A DNA stretch of 13,705 nucleotides, taken from assembly GCA_900317065.1 (NCBI GenBank), contig ONFK01000016.1, positions 1-13,705 on the forward strand, given 5' to 3'. The translations under genes were made by a program, and so were the position numbers. Source of the DNA: an uncultured Bacteroidales bacterium (GTDB taxonomy: Bacteria > Bacteroidota > Bacteroidia > Bacteroidales > UBA932). Positions 1-6,806 of the stretch are shown piece after piece (position 1 is the stretch's first letter; every line of letters begins with the position of its first letter). The notes below the pieces were generated by a model. That model had not been told where the DNA came from. It searched no databases and saw only the letters and a program-made list of their open reading frames with translations.

Positions 1-1
1 C

Positions 2-1174
2 AAGGCTTGCGAGGAAATCGTTAACGGTAAACTCCACGACCAGTTCCCCGTCGACATGATGCAGGGCGGTGCAGGAACCTCCGTCAACATGAATGCGAAC
101 GAAGTAATTGCCAACCGCGCACTGGAAATCATGGGACACAAGAAAGGCGAATACCAGTTCTGCTCCCCCAACGACCATGTAAACTGCGCCCAGTCGACCA
201 ACGACGCTTATCCTACTGCTTTCCGTTACACCTTCGTGCGGATGAACAAGCAGCTTGTAAAGGCTCTGGAAAACTTGATCGATGCCTTCCGCGCAAAGGG
301 AGAGGAATTCAAGGACATCCTCAAGATGGGGCGCACACAGCTCCAGGACGCAGTCCCCATGACTTCCGGACAGGAGTTCATCGCCTTCGCTGACAATCTT
401 GAAGAAGAACTTGCGAACCTTGAACGCAACGCCGTGCTGCTCAAGGAGATAAACATGGGAGGGACAGCCATCGGAACAGGCCTTAACGCCGTTCCCGGAT
501 TTGCTGAACTATGCACGAAGAGGATGAGCGAACTCTGCGGAGACACCCTCATTTCCGCTCCCGACCTTGTGGAAGCCACCCCTGACACCGGTGCCTATGT
601 GAGTTACTCGGCAGCTCTCAAGCGTCTTGCAATCAAGCTCAGCAAGACCTGCAACGACCTCCGCCTGCTCGCTTCCGGCCCCCGCTGCGGTCTTCACGAG
701 ATCAACCTGCCTCCCATGGCGCCCGGTTCCTCCATCATGCCCGGCAAAGTCAACCCTGTCATTCCCGAAGTCACCAACCAGGTGTGTTTCAAGGTGATAG
801 GCAACGACACCACGGTAGCTTTCGCCGCCGAGGCAGGACAGCTTCAGCTGAACGTCATGGAGCCCGTTATCGCGGAATCCATCCTGGAAAGCATCACCTG
901 GCTCACAAACGCCATGAATACGCTGCGCGAGAAGTGCATCGTAGGCATTACCGTGAACAAGGAGCATTGCTACAACATGGTAAAGAATTCCATTGGAATC
1001 GTTACCGCCCTCAATCCATACATCGGATACAAGAACTCCACAAAGGTGGCGAAGGAAGCTCTGGAAACCGGCGGCAGCGTTTACGACATAGTACTCGAGA
1101 AGGGACTGATGACGAAAGAAGCGCTGGACGAGGCCCTTGACCCGTCCAGAATGATCGCTTCTCACAAACTATAG
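2..1174 (+). CDS. aspA: Aspartate ammonia-lyase (aspartase), 5' end cut by the window
   Basis: Aspartase converts L-aspartate reversibly to fumarate and ammonia in the cytoplasm, feeding fumarate to anaerobic respiration. The frame is open from base 2, so the gene begins outside the window. By comparison with the E. coli enzyme (about 478 residues) roughly 75-80 N-terminal residues are missing. The visible protein opens with the family stretch QFPVDMMQGGAGTSVNMN, then NDHVNCAQSTNDAYPT and KMGRTQLQDAVPM. The fumarase/aspartase superfamily signature GSSIMPGKVNP is at bases 725-757. The sequence after it (IPEVTNQVCFKVIGND, then AEAGQLQLNVMEPV) matches aspartase better than class II fumarase. The C-terminus is complete and the frame intact. 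The gene converges with the guanylyltransferase gene, leaving 10 bases between stops. Alternative: fumarate hydratase, judged unlikely. Confidence 0.95.
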   Translation, partial: KACEEIVNGKLHDQFPVDMMQGGAGTSVNMNANEVIANRALEIMGHKKGEYQFCSPNDHVNCAQSTNDAYPTAFRYTFVRMNKQLVKALENLIDAFRAKGEEFKDILKMGRTQLQDAVPMTSGQEFIAFADNLEEELANLERNAVLLKEINMGGTAIGTGLNAVPGFAELCTKRMSELCGDTLISAPDLVEATPDTGAYVSYSAALKRLAIKLSKTCNDLRLLASGPRCGLHEINLPPMAPGSSIMPGKVNPVIPEVTNQVCFKVIGNDTTVAFAAEAGQLQLNVMEPVIAESILESITWLTNAMNTLREKCIVGITVNKEHCYNMVKNSIGIVTALNPYIGYKNSTKVAKEALETGGSVYDIVLEKGLMTKEALDEALDPSRMIASHKL

Positions 1175-1184
1175 AGAGACTTTC

Positions 1185-2117
1185 CTACTTCTGCTTAAGG
1201 CGCTGGTATTCTTCCTGCGCCTTTTTTATTTCCTCCGGGACAGGACGGCCGGTGATTTTTTCAATGGAAGCGAAACTGCCGAGGTCGTCCCACGGCCAGT
1301 CGGCGGGAATACACCAGACATGGGAAGATTTTTCCATCACTGCATAATCGATGGAAATCTTCTCGCAGGTCGGGAACAATTCCGCAAGGGCGGCCTCCTC
1401 GGAGGGGGTATAGAAGGAAGGTTCGAGGGCGTCCATCACAGCCGCGATCCCTGGAGCATGAGCCCGGATCTCGGCCTCCACAGACATGGTGCTCCAGACG
1501 AAGATACCGGCATTCCAGAAGTAATTTCCGGCCTTCAGATAGCGCTTTGCCGTTTCGAGGTCGGGTTTTTCCCGAAATGACTTCACCTTTATGATATCCG
1601 GCTCATTATCAATTGTTTGCATTTCGTCAAGTGACGAAATTTCGATATATCCATAGCCTATGTTGGGGTCTGAAGGCTTGATGCCCACACACACGACAGA
1701 CGGTTTTCCAGAGCCCGTGAATTTCAAGGCCTTTTTTATCGTAACTGCAAATGAATCAATGGATGAAACAAATGCGTCAGATGGGCTAACAACTATGTTA
1801 CATTGACCAAATCTGGCCTTTATCTTCCAAATTGCATAAGAAATGCACGGAGCGGTGTTCCTGGGCACAGGTTCGGCAAGGATCTGATCGTCCGGAATTG
1901 CAGGCAATTGCTCCTTTATCCAATGGATATAGTCTTTCGATGTCACTACCCAGAAATAGCCGTCGGGATCGACAGCCTTGAATCGCTCGTAAGTCATCTG
2001 GATCAGAGTCTTCCCGCTCCCTAAAAGATCAAGGAACTGCTTGGGTTTTTCTGCCGTACTCAAAGGGTACAGTCTGGTCCCCTGCCCCCCGGCCATAATC
2101 ACGAAATGATTAGTCAT
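1185..2117 (-). CDS. manC: Mannose-1-phosphate guanylyltransferase, short form
   Basis: Predicted to make GDP-mannose from mannose 1-phosphate and GTP in the cytoplasm, a donor for surface polysaccharides and GDP-fucose. The 310-residue protein opens with the nucleotidyltransferase signature MAGGQGTRLYPLS followed by EKPKQF, whose lysine belongs to the active site. Further family landmarks are EPVPRNTAPCISYA, VVSPSDAFV, IGYGYIE, the FREKPD motif, YFWNAGIFVW, SIDYAVMEK and the PWDDLGSF segment. Related Bacteroidota proteins run to about 350-360 residues. Here the roughly 50 residues normally following the DLGSF region are replaced by a short charged tail rich in E, K and Q. The core fold looks whole, so activity is plausible. 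No other polysaccharide gene is adjacent. A related sugar-1-phosphate nucleotidyltransferase acting on another sugar is possible. Confidence 0.85.
   Translation of the reverse strand: MTNHFVIMAGGQGTRLYPLSTAEKPKQFLDLLGSGKTLIQMTYERFKAVDPDGYFWVVTSKDYIHWIKEQLPAIPDDQILAEPVPRNTAPCISYAIWKIKARFGQCNIVVSPSDAFVSSIDSFAVTIKKALKFTGSGKPSVVCVGIKPSDPNIGYGYIEISSLDEMQTIDNEPDIIKVKSFREKPDLETAKRYLKAGNYFWNAGIFVWSTMSVEAEIRAHAPGIAAVMDALEPSFYTPSEEAALAELFPTCEKISIDYAVMEKSSHVWCIPADWPWDDLGSFASIEKITGRPVPEEIKKAQEEYQRLKQK
1197..1227 (+). terminator. Probable intrinsic terminator of aspA, inside the opposing gene
   Basis: A perfect 7-bp inverted repeat, AAGGCGC (1197-1203) and GCGCCTT (1217-1223), encloses a 13-base loop. 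T residues run from 1222 to 1227 on the + strand. It starts 23 bases after the aspA stop. It lies entirely within the last codons of the minus-strand guanylyltransferase gene. The minus strand has no T tract after the hairpin, so it should act for aspA only. Function is inferred. Confidence 0.6.
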
Positions 2118-2137
2118 GTTACTATTGCTTTGGTCCG

Positions 2138-2168
2138 CTAATATACGGAGTTTTTACGAATGAAAAAA
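2138..2168 (-). promoter_or_regulatory. Tentative promoter of the guanylyltransferase gene
   Basis: On the minus strand TATATTAG (2138-2145) matches the Bacteroidota -7 box TAnnTTTG at all but one fixed position. A TTTT lies 19 bases upstream (2165-2168) where TTTG is expected. Transcription would start about 14 bases before the ATG at 2115-2117. The match is imperfect and the flank is A/T rich, so this is weak. Confidence 0.35.
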
Positions 2169-2180
2169 AGTGAAAAAATA

Positions 2181-2212
2181 TTTGGAATATTAAAGGTAAA
2201 GTTATACCTTTG
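2181..2212 (+). promoter_or_regulatory. Consensus Bacteroidota promoter for the tRNA-Lys pair
   Basis: TTTG at 2181-2184, a 20-base spacer, and TACCTTTG at 2205-2212 match the Bacteroidota primary sigma factor consensus (TTTG, 19-21 bases, TAnnTTTG) at every fixed position. The expected start, around 2218-2220, lies 8-10 bases before the first tRNA. Confidence 0.85.
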
Positions 2213-2227
2213 CAATCCCAAATCGGG

Positions 2228-2300
2228 GACTCGTTAGCTCAGTTGGTAGAGCACAACACTTTTAATGTTGGGGTCTCGGGTTCGAGCCCCGAACGGGTCA
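2228..2300 (+). tRNA. tRNA-Lys (anticodon UUU)
   Basis: The 73-base cloverleaf can be folded by hand. The acceptor stem is GACTCGT with ACGGGTC (one G-U pair). The D arm is GCTC/GAGC. The anticodon arm is CAACA, loop CTTTTAA, TGTTG, giving anticodon TTT for lysine AAA/AAG codons. The T arm is TCGGG, loop TTCGAGC, CCCGA. The discriminator is A2300. The next bases are CAA, so the CCA end is not encoded and must be added after transcription. It is the first member of a tandem pair. Confidence 0.97.
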
Positions 2301-2316
2301 CAATCTTTGAAAGCAT

Positions 2317-2392
2317 GCACCCTTAGCTCAGCTGGTAGAGCAACTGACTCTTAATCAGTGGGTCCAGGGTTCGAATCCCTGAGGGTGTACCA
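2317..2392 (+). tRNA. tRNA-Lys (anticodon CUU), CCA encoded
   Basis: The acceptor stem is GCACCCT with AGGGTGT (one G-U pair). The D arm is GCTC/GAGC. The anticodon arm is ACTGA, loop CTCTTAA, TCAGT, giving anticodon CTT for the lysine AAG codon. The T arm is CAGGG, loop TTCGAAT, CCCTG. The discriminator A2389 is followed directly by CCA (2390-2392), so the tail is encoded, unlike in its neighbour 16 bases upstream. Both tRNAs probably come from one precursor started at the promoter near 2181. Confidence 0.97.
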
Positions 2393-2394
2393 AG

Positions 2395-2424
2395 AAAAAG
2401 GCTTGCAGAATTGCAAGCCTTTTT
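2395..2424. terminator. Bidirectional intrinsic terminator between the tRNAs and nadE
   Basis: A perfect 13-bp inverted repeat, AAAAAGGCTTGCA (2395-2407) and TGCAAGCCTTTTT (2412-2424), closes on a 4-base loop GAAT. The A/T ends of the stem give a T tract on either strand. It lies 2 bases after the encoded CCA of tRNA-Lys(CUU) and 17 bases after the minus-strand nadE stop. It can therefore serve both convergent units. Confidence 0.9.
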
Positions 2425-2441
2425 CCGTTTATGACATGCTC

Positions 2442-4367
2442 TCACTTCGTCCAAAGACTGGCATACGCATCGCTCGGCATTCGCCAGTCCCCTCTCGGGG
2501 AGAGCGAAACACTGCCGACCTTGGGGCCGTCCGGCAGGCAGCTGCGTTTGAACTGCTGGCTGAAGAAGCGCTTGCAGAAAACCTTCAGCCACTTTGCTAT
2601 AACTTGCTCGGTATAAGCATTTTCAAATGCCTTGCAAGCAAGGAAGAGGACCTTCTCCGGAGTAAATCCCCAGCGCATTATATTATAAAGGAAAAAGTCG
2701 TGAAGTTCATAAGGCCCTACGACATCTTCAGTCACCTGGAGAATGGTGCCGTCGGATGCGGCGGGCAGAAGCTCCGGCGAGATGGGCGTGTCTATTATAT
2801 CGGAAAGCACGTCCTGCGCGCCGCCGAAATGCTCGGAGGCGGCGAAAGCAACCAGTGCGCGGACCAGCGTCTTGGGAACCGAAGCGTTCACGCCGTACAT
2901 GGACATGTGGTCGCCATTGTAGGTGCACCAACCGAGGGCGAGTTCGGAGAGATCCCCGGTGCCTATCACGATTCCTCCTTCCTGGCCTGCTGCGTCCATA
3001 AGTATCTGGGTACGCTCCCGCGCCTGGGCATTTTCGTATGTAGTATCGTGATTCTCAAGAGGATGGCCTATATCGGAAAGATGCTGTGTCACCGAGGGGA
3101 CAATGGAGATTTCCCTGGATGTGATTCCGAGTTTTTCCATAAGAATGTCCGCATTCCCCTTCGTGCGCCCGGTGGTGCCGAAGCCCGGCATTGTAATGCC
3201 TATTATCCCCTTCCGACTGATGCCAAGCCTGTCGAAGGCCAGGACGGTTACCAGCAGCGCCAGTGTCGAATCCAGCCCCCCCGAGATGCCTATGACGGCC
3301 TTCTTGCAGCCGATATGCTCCAGACGGGTGCAGAGTCCGAGAACCTGTATGGACAGAATCTCTTTGCATCGCTCCTTGAGGGCATTGCCGGAAGGCACGA
3401 AGGGATGGGCGTCCAAGCGCCTCATCAGGCACTTGCCGAAATCCGTGGCACAGGCCTCCCCTCCCTGAACGACACTGAAACTGTCCGCCCTTCTGGAAAG
3501 GGCGTCCCGGAAGTTGGGACTCTTTGAGCGGACGGTATCGAGCCTCTCGACATCGACATCGGCATAGATGGCAGAAGACTCCATCCTGAACCTCTCATTT
3601 TCTGCAAGAAGCGCTCCGCATTCATAAATGAGGGAAGATCCGGCCCAGACAAGGTCGGTCGTAGATTCTCCATAACCGCAACTGCAATAGACATACGCAG
3701 CGTCAAGCCTTGCAGAAGTGGAAGATACTAGCATTTTTCTATAGTCATTCTTTAGGAGAGATTCGTTGGATGCAGAGAGGTTGACTATGATATTCGCCCC
3801 AGCGAGCGCCGCATGGCTGCAAGGGGGTACGGGAACCCAGAGATCCTGGCAGATTTCCACTCCGACCACGGCCTTTCCGACTGCGAACAACTGCCTTGCA
3901 GACAGTCTGGTAGCCTGCCCTGCATAAACTATCTCTTTATCTACGGTGGCACCGCTCTCGAACCAGCGCATTTCATAGAATTCCGCTGAATTGGGGAGAT
4001 AAATCTTTGGAACCAGGCCAAGGATTCTGCCGCCTTTGATTAGCACGGCGCAATTGTAGAGACGTCCGGCGCAGAAGACGGGAGCACCGACTGCAACCAG
4101 CAATCCGGAAGGAAGACCTGCCCCGGCTATGTCGGCGACCGCCTTCTCCGCTCCCTCCAGAAGCGTCTTCTGGCCGAAGAGGTCGGCACAACTGTATCCT
4201 GTAGTGCACAGCTCGGGAAAAACCACAACCGAGGCCTCCCTGGCTGCAGCTTCTTCTGCCAGACGAATTATCTCCGCACTGTTCCTGACTGTATCTGCAA
4301 GATAAACCCTGGGTGTGACTGCGGCCACACGGACGAATCCATAGTCTTTTTGGTCCATGCCTTTCAT
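2442..4367 (-). CDS. nadE: Glutamine-dependent NAD+ synthetase
   Basis: Catalyses the last step of NAD+ synthesis, amidation of nicotinic acid adenine dinucleotide with ATP, using ammonia drawn from glutamine. The 641-residue protein has the two-domain bacterial layout. An N-terminal nitrilase-type glutaminase (about 10-290) carries the expected triad: Glu52 in FPEL, Lys121 in VPK and Cys173 in EICQD. A C-terminal synthetase domain (about 330-620) carries the ATP-binding SGGLDS loop at 362-367, followed by PGFGTTGRTKGNA, then GTGDLSELALGW and YGVNASVPKTLVR. Length is typical of the glutamine-dependent form. The ATG at 4365-4367 is used here; an in-frame ATG at 4358 (starting MDQK) is a possible alternative. 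It stands alone, diverging from the fabZ-like gene and ending at a shared terminator. Confidence 0.96.
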   Translation of the reverse strand: MKGMDQKDYGFVRVAAVTPRVYLADTVRNSAEIIRLAEEAAAREASVVVFPELCTTGYSCADLFGQKTLLEGAEKAVADIAGAGLPSGLLVAVGAPVFCAGRLYNCAVLIKGGRILGLVPKIYLPNSAEFYEMRWFESGATVDKEIVYAGQATRLSARQLFAVGKAVVGVEICQDLWVPVPPCSHAALAGANIIVNLSASNESLLKNDYRKMLVSSTSARLDAAYVYCSCGYGESTTDLVWAGSSLIYECGALLAENERFRMESSAIYADVDVERLDTVRSKSPNFRDALSRRADSFSVVQGGEACATDFGKCLMRRLDAHPFVPSGNALKERCKEILSIQVLGLCTRLEHIGCKKAVIGISGGLDSTLALLVTVLAFDRLGISRKGIIGITMPGFGTTGRTKGNADILMEKLGITSREISIVPSVTQHLSDIGHPLENHDTTYENAQARERTQILMDAAGQEGGIVIGTGDLSELALGWCTYNGDHMSMYGVNASVPKTLVRALVAFAASEHFGGAQDVLSDIIDTPISPELLPAASDGTILQVTEDVVGPYELHDFFLYNIMRWGFTPEKVLFLACKAFENAYTEQVIAKWLKVFCKRFFSQQFKRSCLPDGPKVGSVSLSPRGDWRMPSDAYASLWTK

Positions 4368-4372
4368 AAAAA

Positions 4373-4404
4373 CTTCTTTAATCTCACAAATTTAATTATT
4401 TTTG
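4373..4404 (+). promoter_or_regulatory. Possible promoter of the fabZ-thioesterase pair
   Basis: TATTTTTG at 4397-4404 matches the -7 consensus TAnnTTTG. The expected -33 position (4373-4376, CTTC) is poor. The start would fall near 4411, about 20 bases before the ATG at 4431. The -7 box is only 2 bases from the divergent nadE -7 box. Confidence 0.5.
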
Positions 4405-4417
4405 TACACTTAACGAA
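4387..4417 (-). promoter_or_regulatory. Probable nadE promoter
   Basis: Minus-strand TAAATTTG (4387-4394) matches the Bacteroidota -7 consensus. TTCG, one mismatch from TTTG, lies 19 bases upstream at 4414-4417. Transcription would begin about 12-14 bases before the ATG at 4367. It interleaves with the + strand promoter of the fabZ-like gene. Confidence 0.6.
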
Positions 4418-4430
4418 AAAACCTGAACCA

Positions 4431-4871
4431 ATGAACAGAGAAGAAATCAAGACCATCATCCCCCACAGGGCACCCATGCTTCTGGTTGACGAAACCAATC
4501 TCTTCGAAGACGGACACGTAGAATCCAAATACACCATTCCCCAGGACGCCTGGTTCGTGCAAGGGCACTTCCCCGGATATCCTGTCGTTCCCGGAGTAAT
4601 CATGTGCGAAATAATGGCCCAGGGCAGCGTTCTTCTGATTCCCAGGGAGATGCTGGCGGTCAACACCGCCATGTATGCCGGACTGGACGGCATCAAGTTC
4701 AAGAATTCCGCCTTCCCGGGCGACACCGTGGAGGTTACAGCAAAACTTGTCGACCTCCGCCCCCCTCTCGTGGTCGTGGACGCCCAGGCAAAAGTAAACG
4801 GCAAACTCTGCACAAAGGGTACTCTCAAGTTCTTCCTCGTTCCTAAAGAAAACCTGAAAGGCATAGAATAA
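4431..4871 (+). CDS. fabZ: FabZ-like (3R)-hydroxyacyl-ACP dehydratase
   Basis: Hotdog-fold protein of 146 residues, predicted to dehydrate 3-hydroxyacyl-ACP to trans-2-enoyl-ACP in fatty-acid elongation. Near the N-terminus is IPHRAPMLLVD, typical of FabZ. The active-site histidine is His46 in GHFPGYPVVPG, and the acidic partner is Glu60 in EIMAQ. Length fits stand-alone FabZ. The ATG at 4431 gives the family N-terminus. In-frame codons continue upstream to 4350, but they would run through the promoter spacer and into nadE. Bacteroides species often carry FabZ fused to LpxC, so this free copy may be a second dehydratase. It lies 1 base before the acyl-ACP thioesterase, which suggests joint work on acyl-ACP. 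A dehydratase with another acyl substrate, as in polyene pathways, is possible, but no other such genes are nearby. Confidence 0.85.
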   Translation: MNREEIKTIIPHRAPMLLVDETNLFEDGHVESKYTIPQDAWFVQGHFPGYPVVPGVIMCEIMAQGSVLLIPREMLAVNTAMYAGLDGIKFKNSAFPGDTVEVTAKLVDLRPPLVVVDAQAKVNGKLCTKGTLKFFLVPKENLKGIE

Positions 4872-4872
4872 G

Positions 4873-5598
4873 ATGGCGCTTCCGATAGTAGAACAGCACC
4901 TGCGCATCAACAGCTACGAATCCGACCTTAACGCGAACATCAAGGCCGTGAGCCTTCAGAATCTGCTTCAGGAAGTAGCTTACAGAGGTTCGGAATTCTG
5001 CAAATGCGGACCTTCCGTAATGAAAGACCGGGGCATATTCTGGGCCCTCAACCGCATCCACTTCCACATCTATGATTATCCCAGATGGGAAGACGACGTG
5101 GTGCTCCAGACCTGGTCCCGCGGCCAGGCAGGCCCTCTTTGGCACAGGAATTTCCGCATGCTCAAGGACGGGCAGGTTTCAGTCCTCGGCACCTCGGCCT
5201 GGACGGTGGTGGATCTCAAGGAGCGCAGCATCTACCGCGGCGACCTCGGCTTCGATCCCACATTCCACCATCCGGAGGATACTCTTCCGCTGTGCAGCAA
5301 GATCATCGTGCCAAAGGACCTGGAATCCGTTCCCAGCGAACCCCACACGGTCAGATGGTCCGACCTCGACACCAACGGGCACGCCAATAACTGCGCATAC
5401 ACCCAGTGGGTGCTGGACGCGCTGCCCCTGGACTATGTCAGGACCCACCTTCTGCGGGATGTCCAGGTAAATTATCACCGCGAGGTGCATTATGGCGAAC
5501 AGGTGGACCTGTTCATCTCGCGCGATGCCGACAAATGGTACATAACAGGCAAGACGGGAGATCTTACCTGCTTTGTTGAAAGTCTGGAATTCGATTAA
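4873..5598 (+). CDS. Acyl-ACP thioesterase (FatA/FatB-type family)
   Basis: Predicted to release free fatty acids from acyl-ACP in the cytoplasm. The 241 residues form the double-hotdog layout of the acyl-ACP thioesterase family. The N-terminal half has LLQEVAYRGSEF, GIFWALNRIHF and the conserved WSRGQAGPLWHRNF stretch. The C-terminal half has DLDTNGHANNCAYTQWVLD, with Asn168 and His170 at the catalytic positions. VNYHREVHYGEQ follows, with Glu204 near the third family active-site position. The ATG at 4873 is 1 base after the fabZ stop, so the two genes are probably translationally coupled. The stop overlaps the stop of glpC on the other strand. Chain-length preference cannot be read from the sequence. 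Membrane lipid adjustment or fatty-acid release are possible roles. Confidence 0.9.
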   Translation: MALPIVEQHLRINSYESDLNANIKAVSLQNLLQEVAYRGSEFCKCGPSVMKDRGIFWALNRIHFHIYDYPRWEDDVVLQTWSRGQAGPLWHRNFRMLKDGQVSVLGTSAWTVVDLKERSIYRGDLGFDPTFHHPEDTLPLCSKIIVPKDLESVPSEPHTVRWSDLDTNGHANNCAYTQWVLDALPLDYVRTHLLRDVQVNYHREVHYGEQVDLFISRDADKWYITGKTGDLTCFVESLEFD

Positions 5599-6806
5599 AA
5601 CTCTACCGCTTCAGCGAGTATTTCCACAGGATTGAGCACGGTCTTCCCCGTGCTCATTTCTATCTGCCACTTGCAGGTCTCGCAGTCGGTAGCGACCACA
5701 TCGGCGCCGGATGCTTCCACATCGGCGAAGAGTTTTGCCCCTATCGCCTGCGAATAGCCGTAATTCTCCTTCTTGAATCCGAAGGTCCCGGCGATTCCGC
5801 AGCAGTTCTGGTCGAGGACAGTCAATTCCAGCCCGGGAATCATCTGAAGCAGTGCAATAGAATAAATCTGCCAGCCCATCTTCTGCATATGGCAGGCTGT
5901 GTGATATGCGACCTTCATCCTGAAGTCCTTGCGGAATTTCAGATGTATCTCACCCGAGGACAACTTGGTATACAGCCATTTGGTTGCGAGCATCAGGGAA
6001 TCGCGCACGGCGGAATTGTCCAGTCCTAGCACGTCCGGATACTCGTCCCTCATCGTAAAGGTGCATGTGGAGGATGTGGTAAGCACCTGTTCCCCCGCGG
6101 AAACAGCCTTGCGCATGGAAGCGAGGTTTACAGCCCCCTGCCTCCGGGCCTTGTCGGCGAATCCGTTGCTCATAAGGGCGACGCCGCAGCATTTCTCCTT
6201 TTCAAGAAGATGCACTCCGTACCCTGCGGCATTCATCAGGCGGACAAAGTCCTTGCCCAGATCCGGATAGTTATAGTTCACATAGCAGCCGTGGAAGTAT
6301 GTCACGAACCTGTCGAATGCACTCTGGTCCTGCCTGCGGAACCAGCTTACGAATTTCTGGCGGGAATACTTCGGGAAGGTCCGGTGCCTGTCTACCGCCA
6401 GGACCCCGTCCATGACTGCCTTGACCGGCCGCAAGGCCAGGACTCCGTTGACTATGGGAGCTACAGGGCTGGAAATGGAGCCCACCAGGTCGGTGGAAGC
6501 GAGTGTCCAGTCGCGCAAGCTCCGCAATCCCTTTTTCTTGGCCTGCGAACCGTATTTGATGCGTGCGGACTGTATCATGTCGCCTATATGCACGTCCGAC
6601 GGGCAGGCCACCTCGCAGCGCTTGCAGTTCAGGCAGTATTTCAGTGCATAGTCGAAGAATGCAGGATCCTTGAGCCTGTACCTTTCTCCGTCCGGGCCGG
6701 CCTTCTTTGGGCCGGGATAGTCCGGATTCACTTCCATCATCGGGCATACCAACGTGCACAGATTGCACTTCAGGCATTGTTCCAGATTAACCGATCCTAT
6801 GCTCAT
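5595..6806 (-). CDS. glpC: Anaerobic glycerol-3-phosphate dehydrogenase subunit C, iron-sulfur protein
   Basis: GlpC anchors the GlpAB dehydrogenase to the inner membrane and passes electrons from glycerol 3-phosphate to menaquinone. The 403 residues show two 4Fe-4S motifs of CxxCxxCxxxCP type (Cys11/14/17/21 and Cys58/61/64/68). Two cysteine-rich CCG repeats of the heterodisulfide-reductase type follow (CCG at 206-208 and 335-337), with extra cysteines at 174, 305, 375 and 378. No clear transmembrane helix is seen, as in other GlpC proteins. Length is close to E. coli GlpC (about 396). The start overlaps glpB by 20 bases. An AGAGG ribosome site sits just before the ATG. It is the last gene of the rmlB-glpABC unit, and its stop shares TTAA with the convergent thioesterase gene. 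Glycolate- or lactate-oxidase iron-sulfur subunits look similar, but the glpA context decides. Confidence 0.9.
   Translation of the reverse strand: MSIGSVNLEQCLKCNLCTLVCPMMEVNPDYPGPKKAGPDGERYRLKDPAFFDYALKYCLNCKRCEVACPSDVHIGDMIQSARIKYGSQAKKKGLRSLRDWTLASTDLVGSISSPVAPIVNGVLALRPVKAVMDGVLAVDRHRTFPKYSRQKFVSWFRRQDQSAFDRFVTYFHGCYVNYNYPDLGKDFVRLMNAAGYGVHLLEKEKCCGVALMSNGFADKARRQGAVNLASMRKAVSAGEQVLTTSSTCTFTMRDEYPDVLGLDNSAVRDSLMLATKWLYTKLSSGEIHLKFRKDFRMKVAYHTACHMQKMGWQIYSIALLQMIPGLELTVLDQNCCGIAGTFGFKKENYGYSQAIGAKLFADVEASGADVVATDCETCKWQIEMSTGKTVLNPVEILAEAVEF

Noticed and set aside
2..1174. Reading the first gene as class II fumarase
   Set aside because: The superfamily signature is shared, but the surrounding residues follow aspartase throughout, for example the VCFKVIGND stretch.
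2358..3527. Long open frame of 389 codons on the + strand, antisense to nadE
   Set aside because: It begins inside tRNA-Lys(CUU), crosses the terminator and lies wholly opposite a clearly recognised NAD+ synthetase. Its translation has no recognisable motifs.
4350..4430. Upstream in-frame extension of the fabZ-like gene
   Set aside because: It would overlap the nadE start and both promoters and add residues foreign to FabZ. The ATG at 4431 gives the normal N-terminus.
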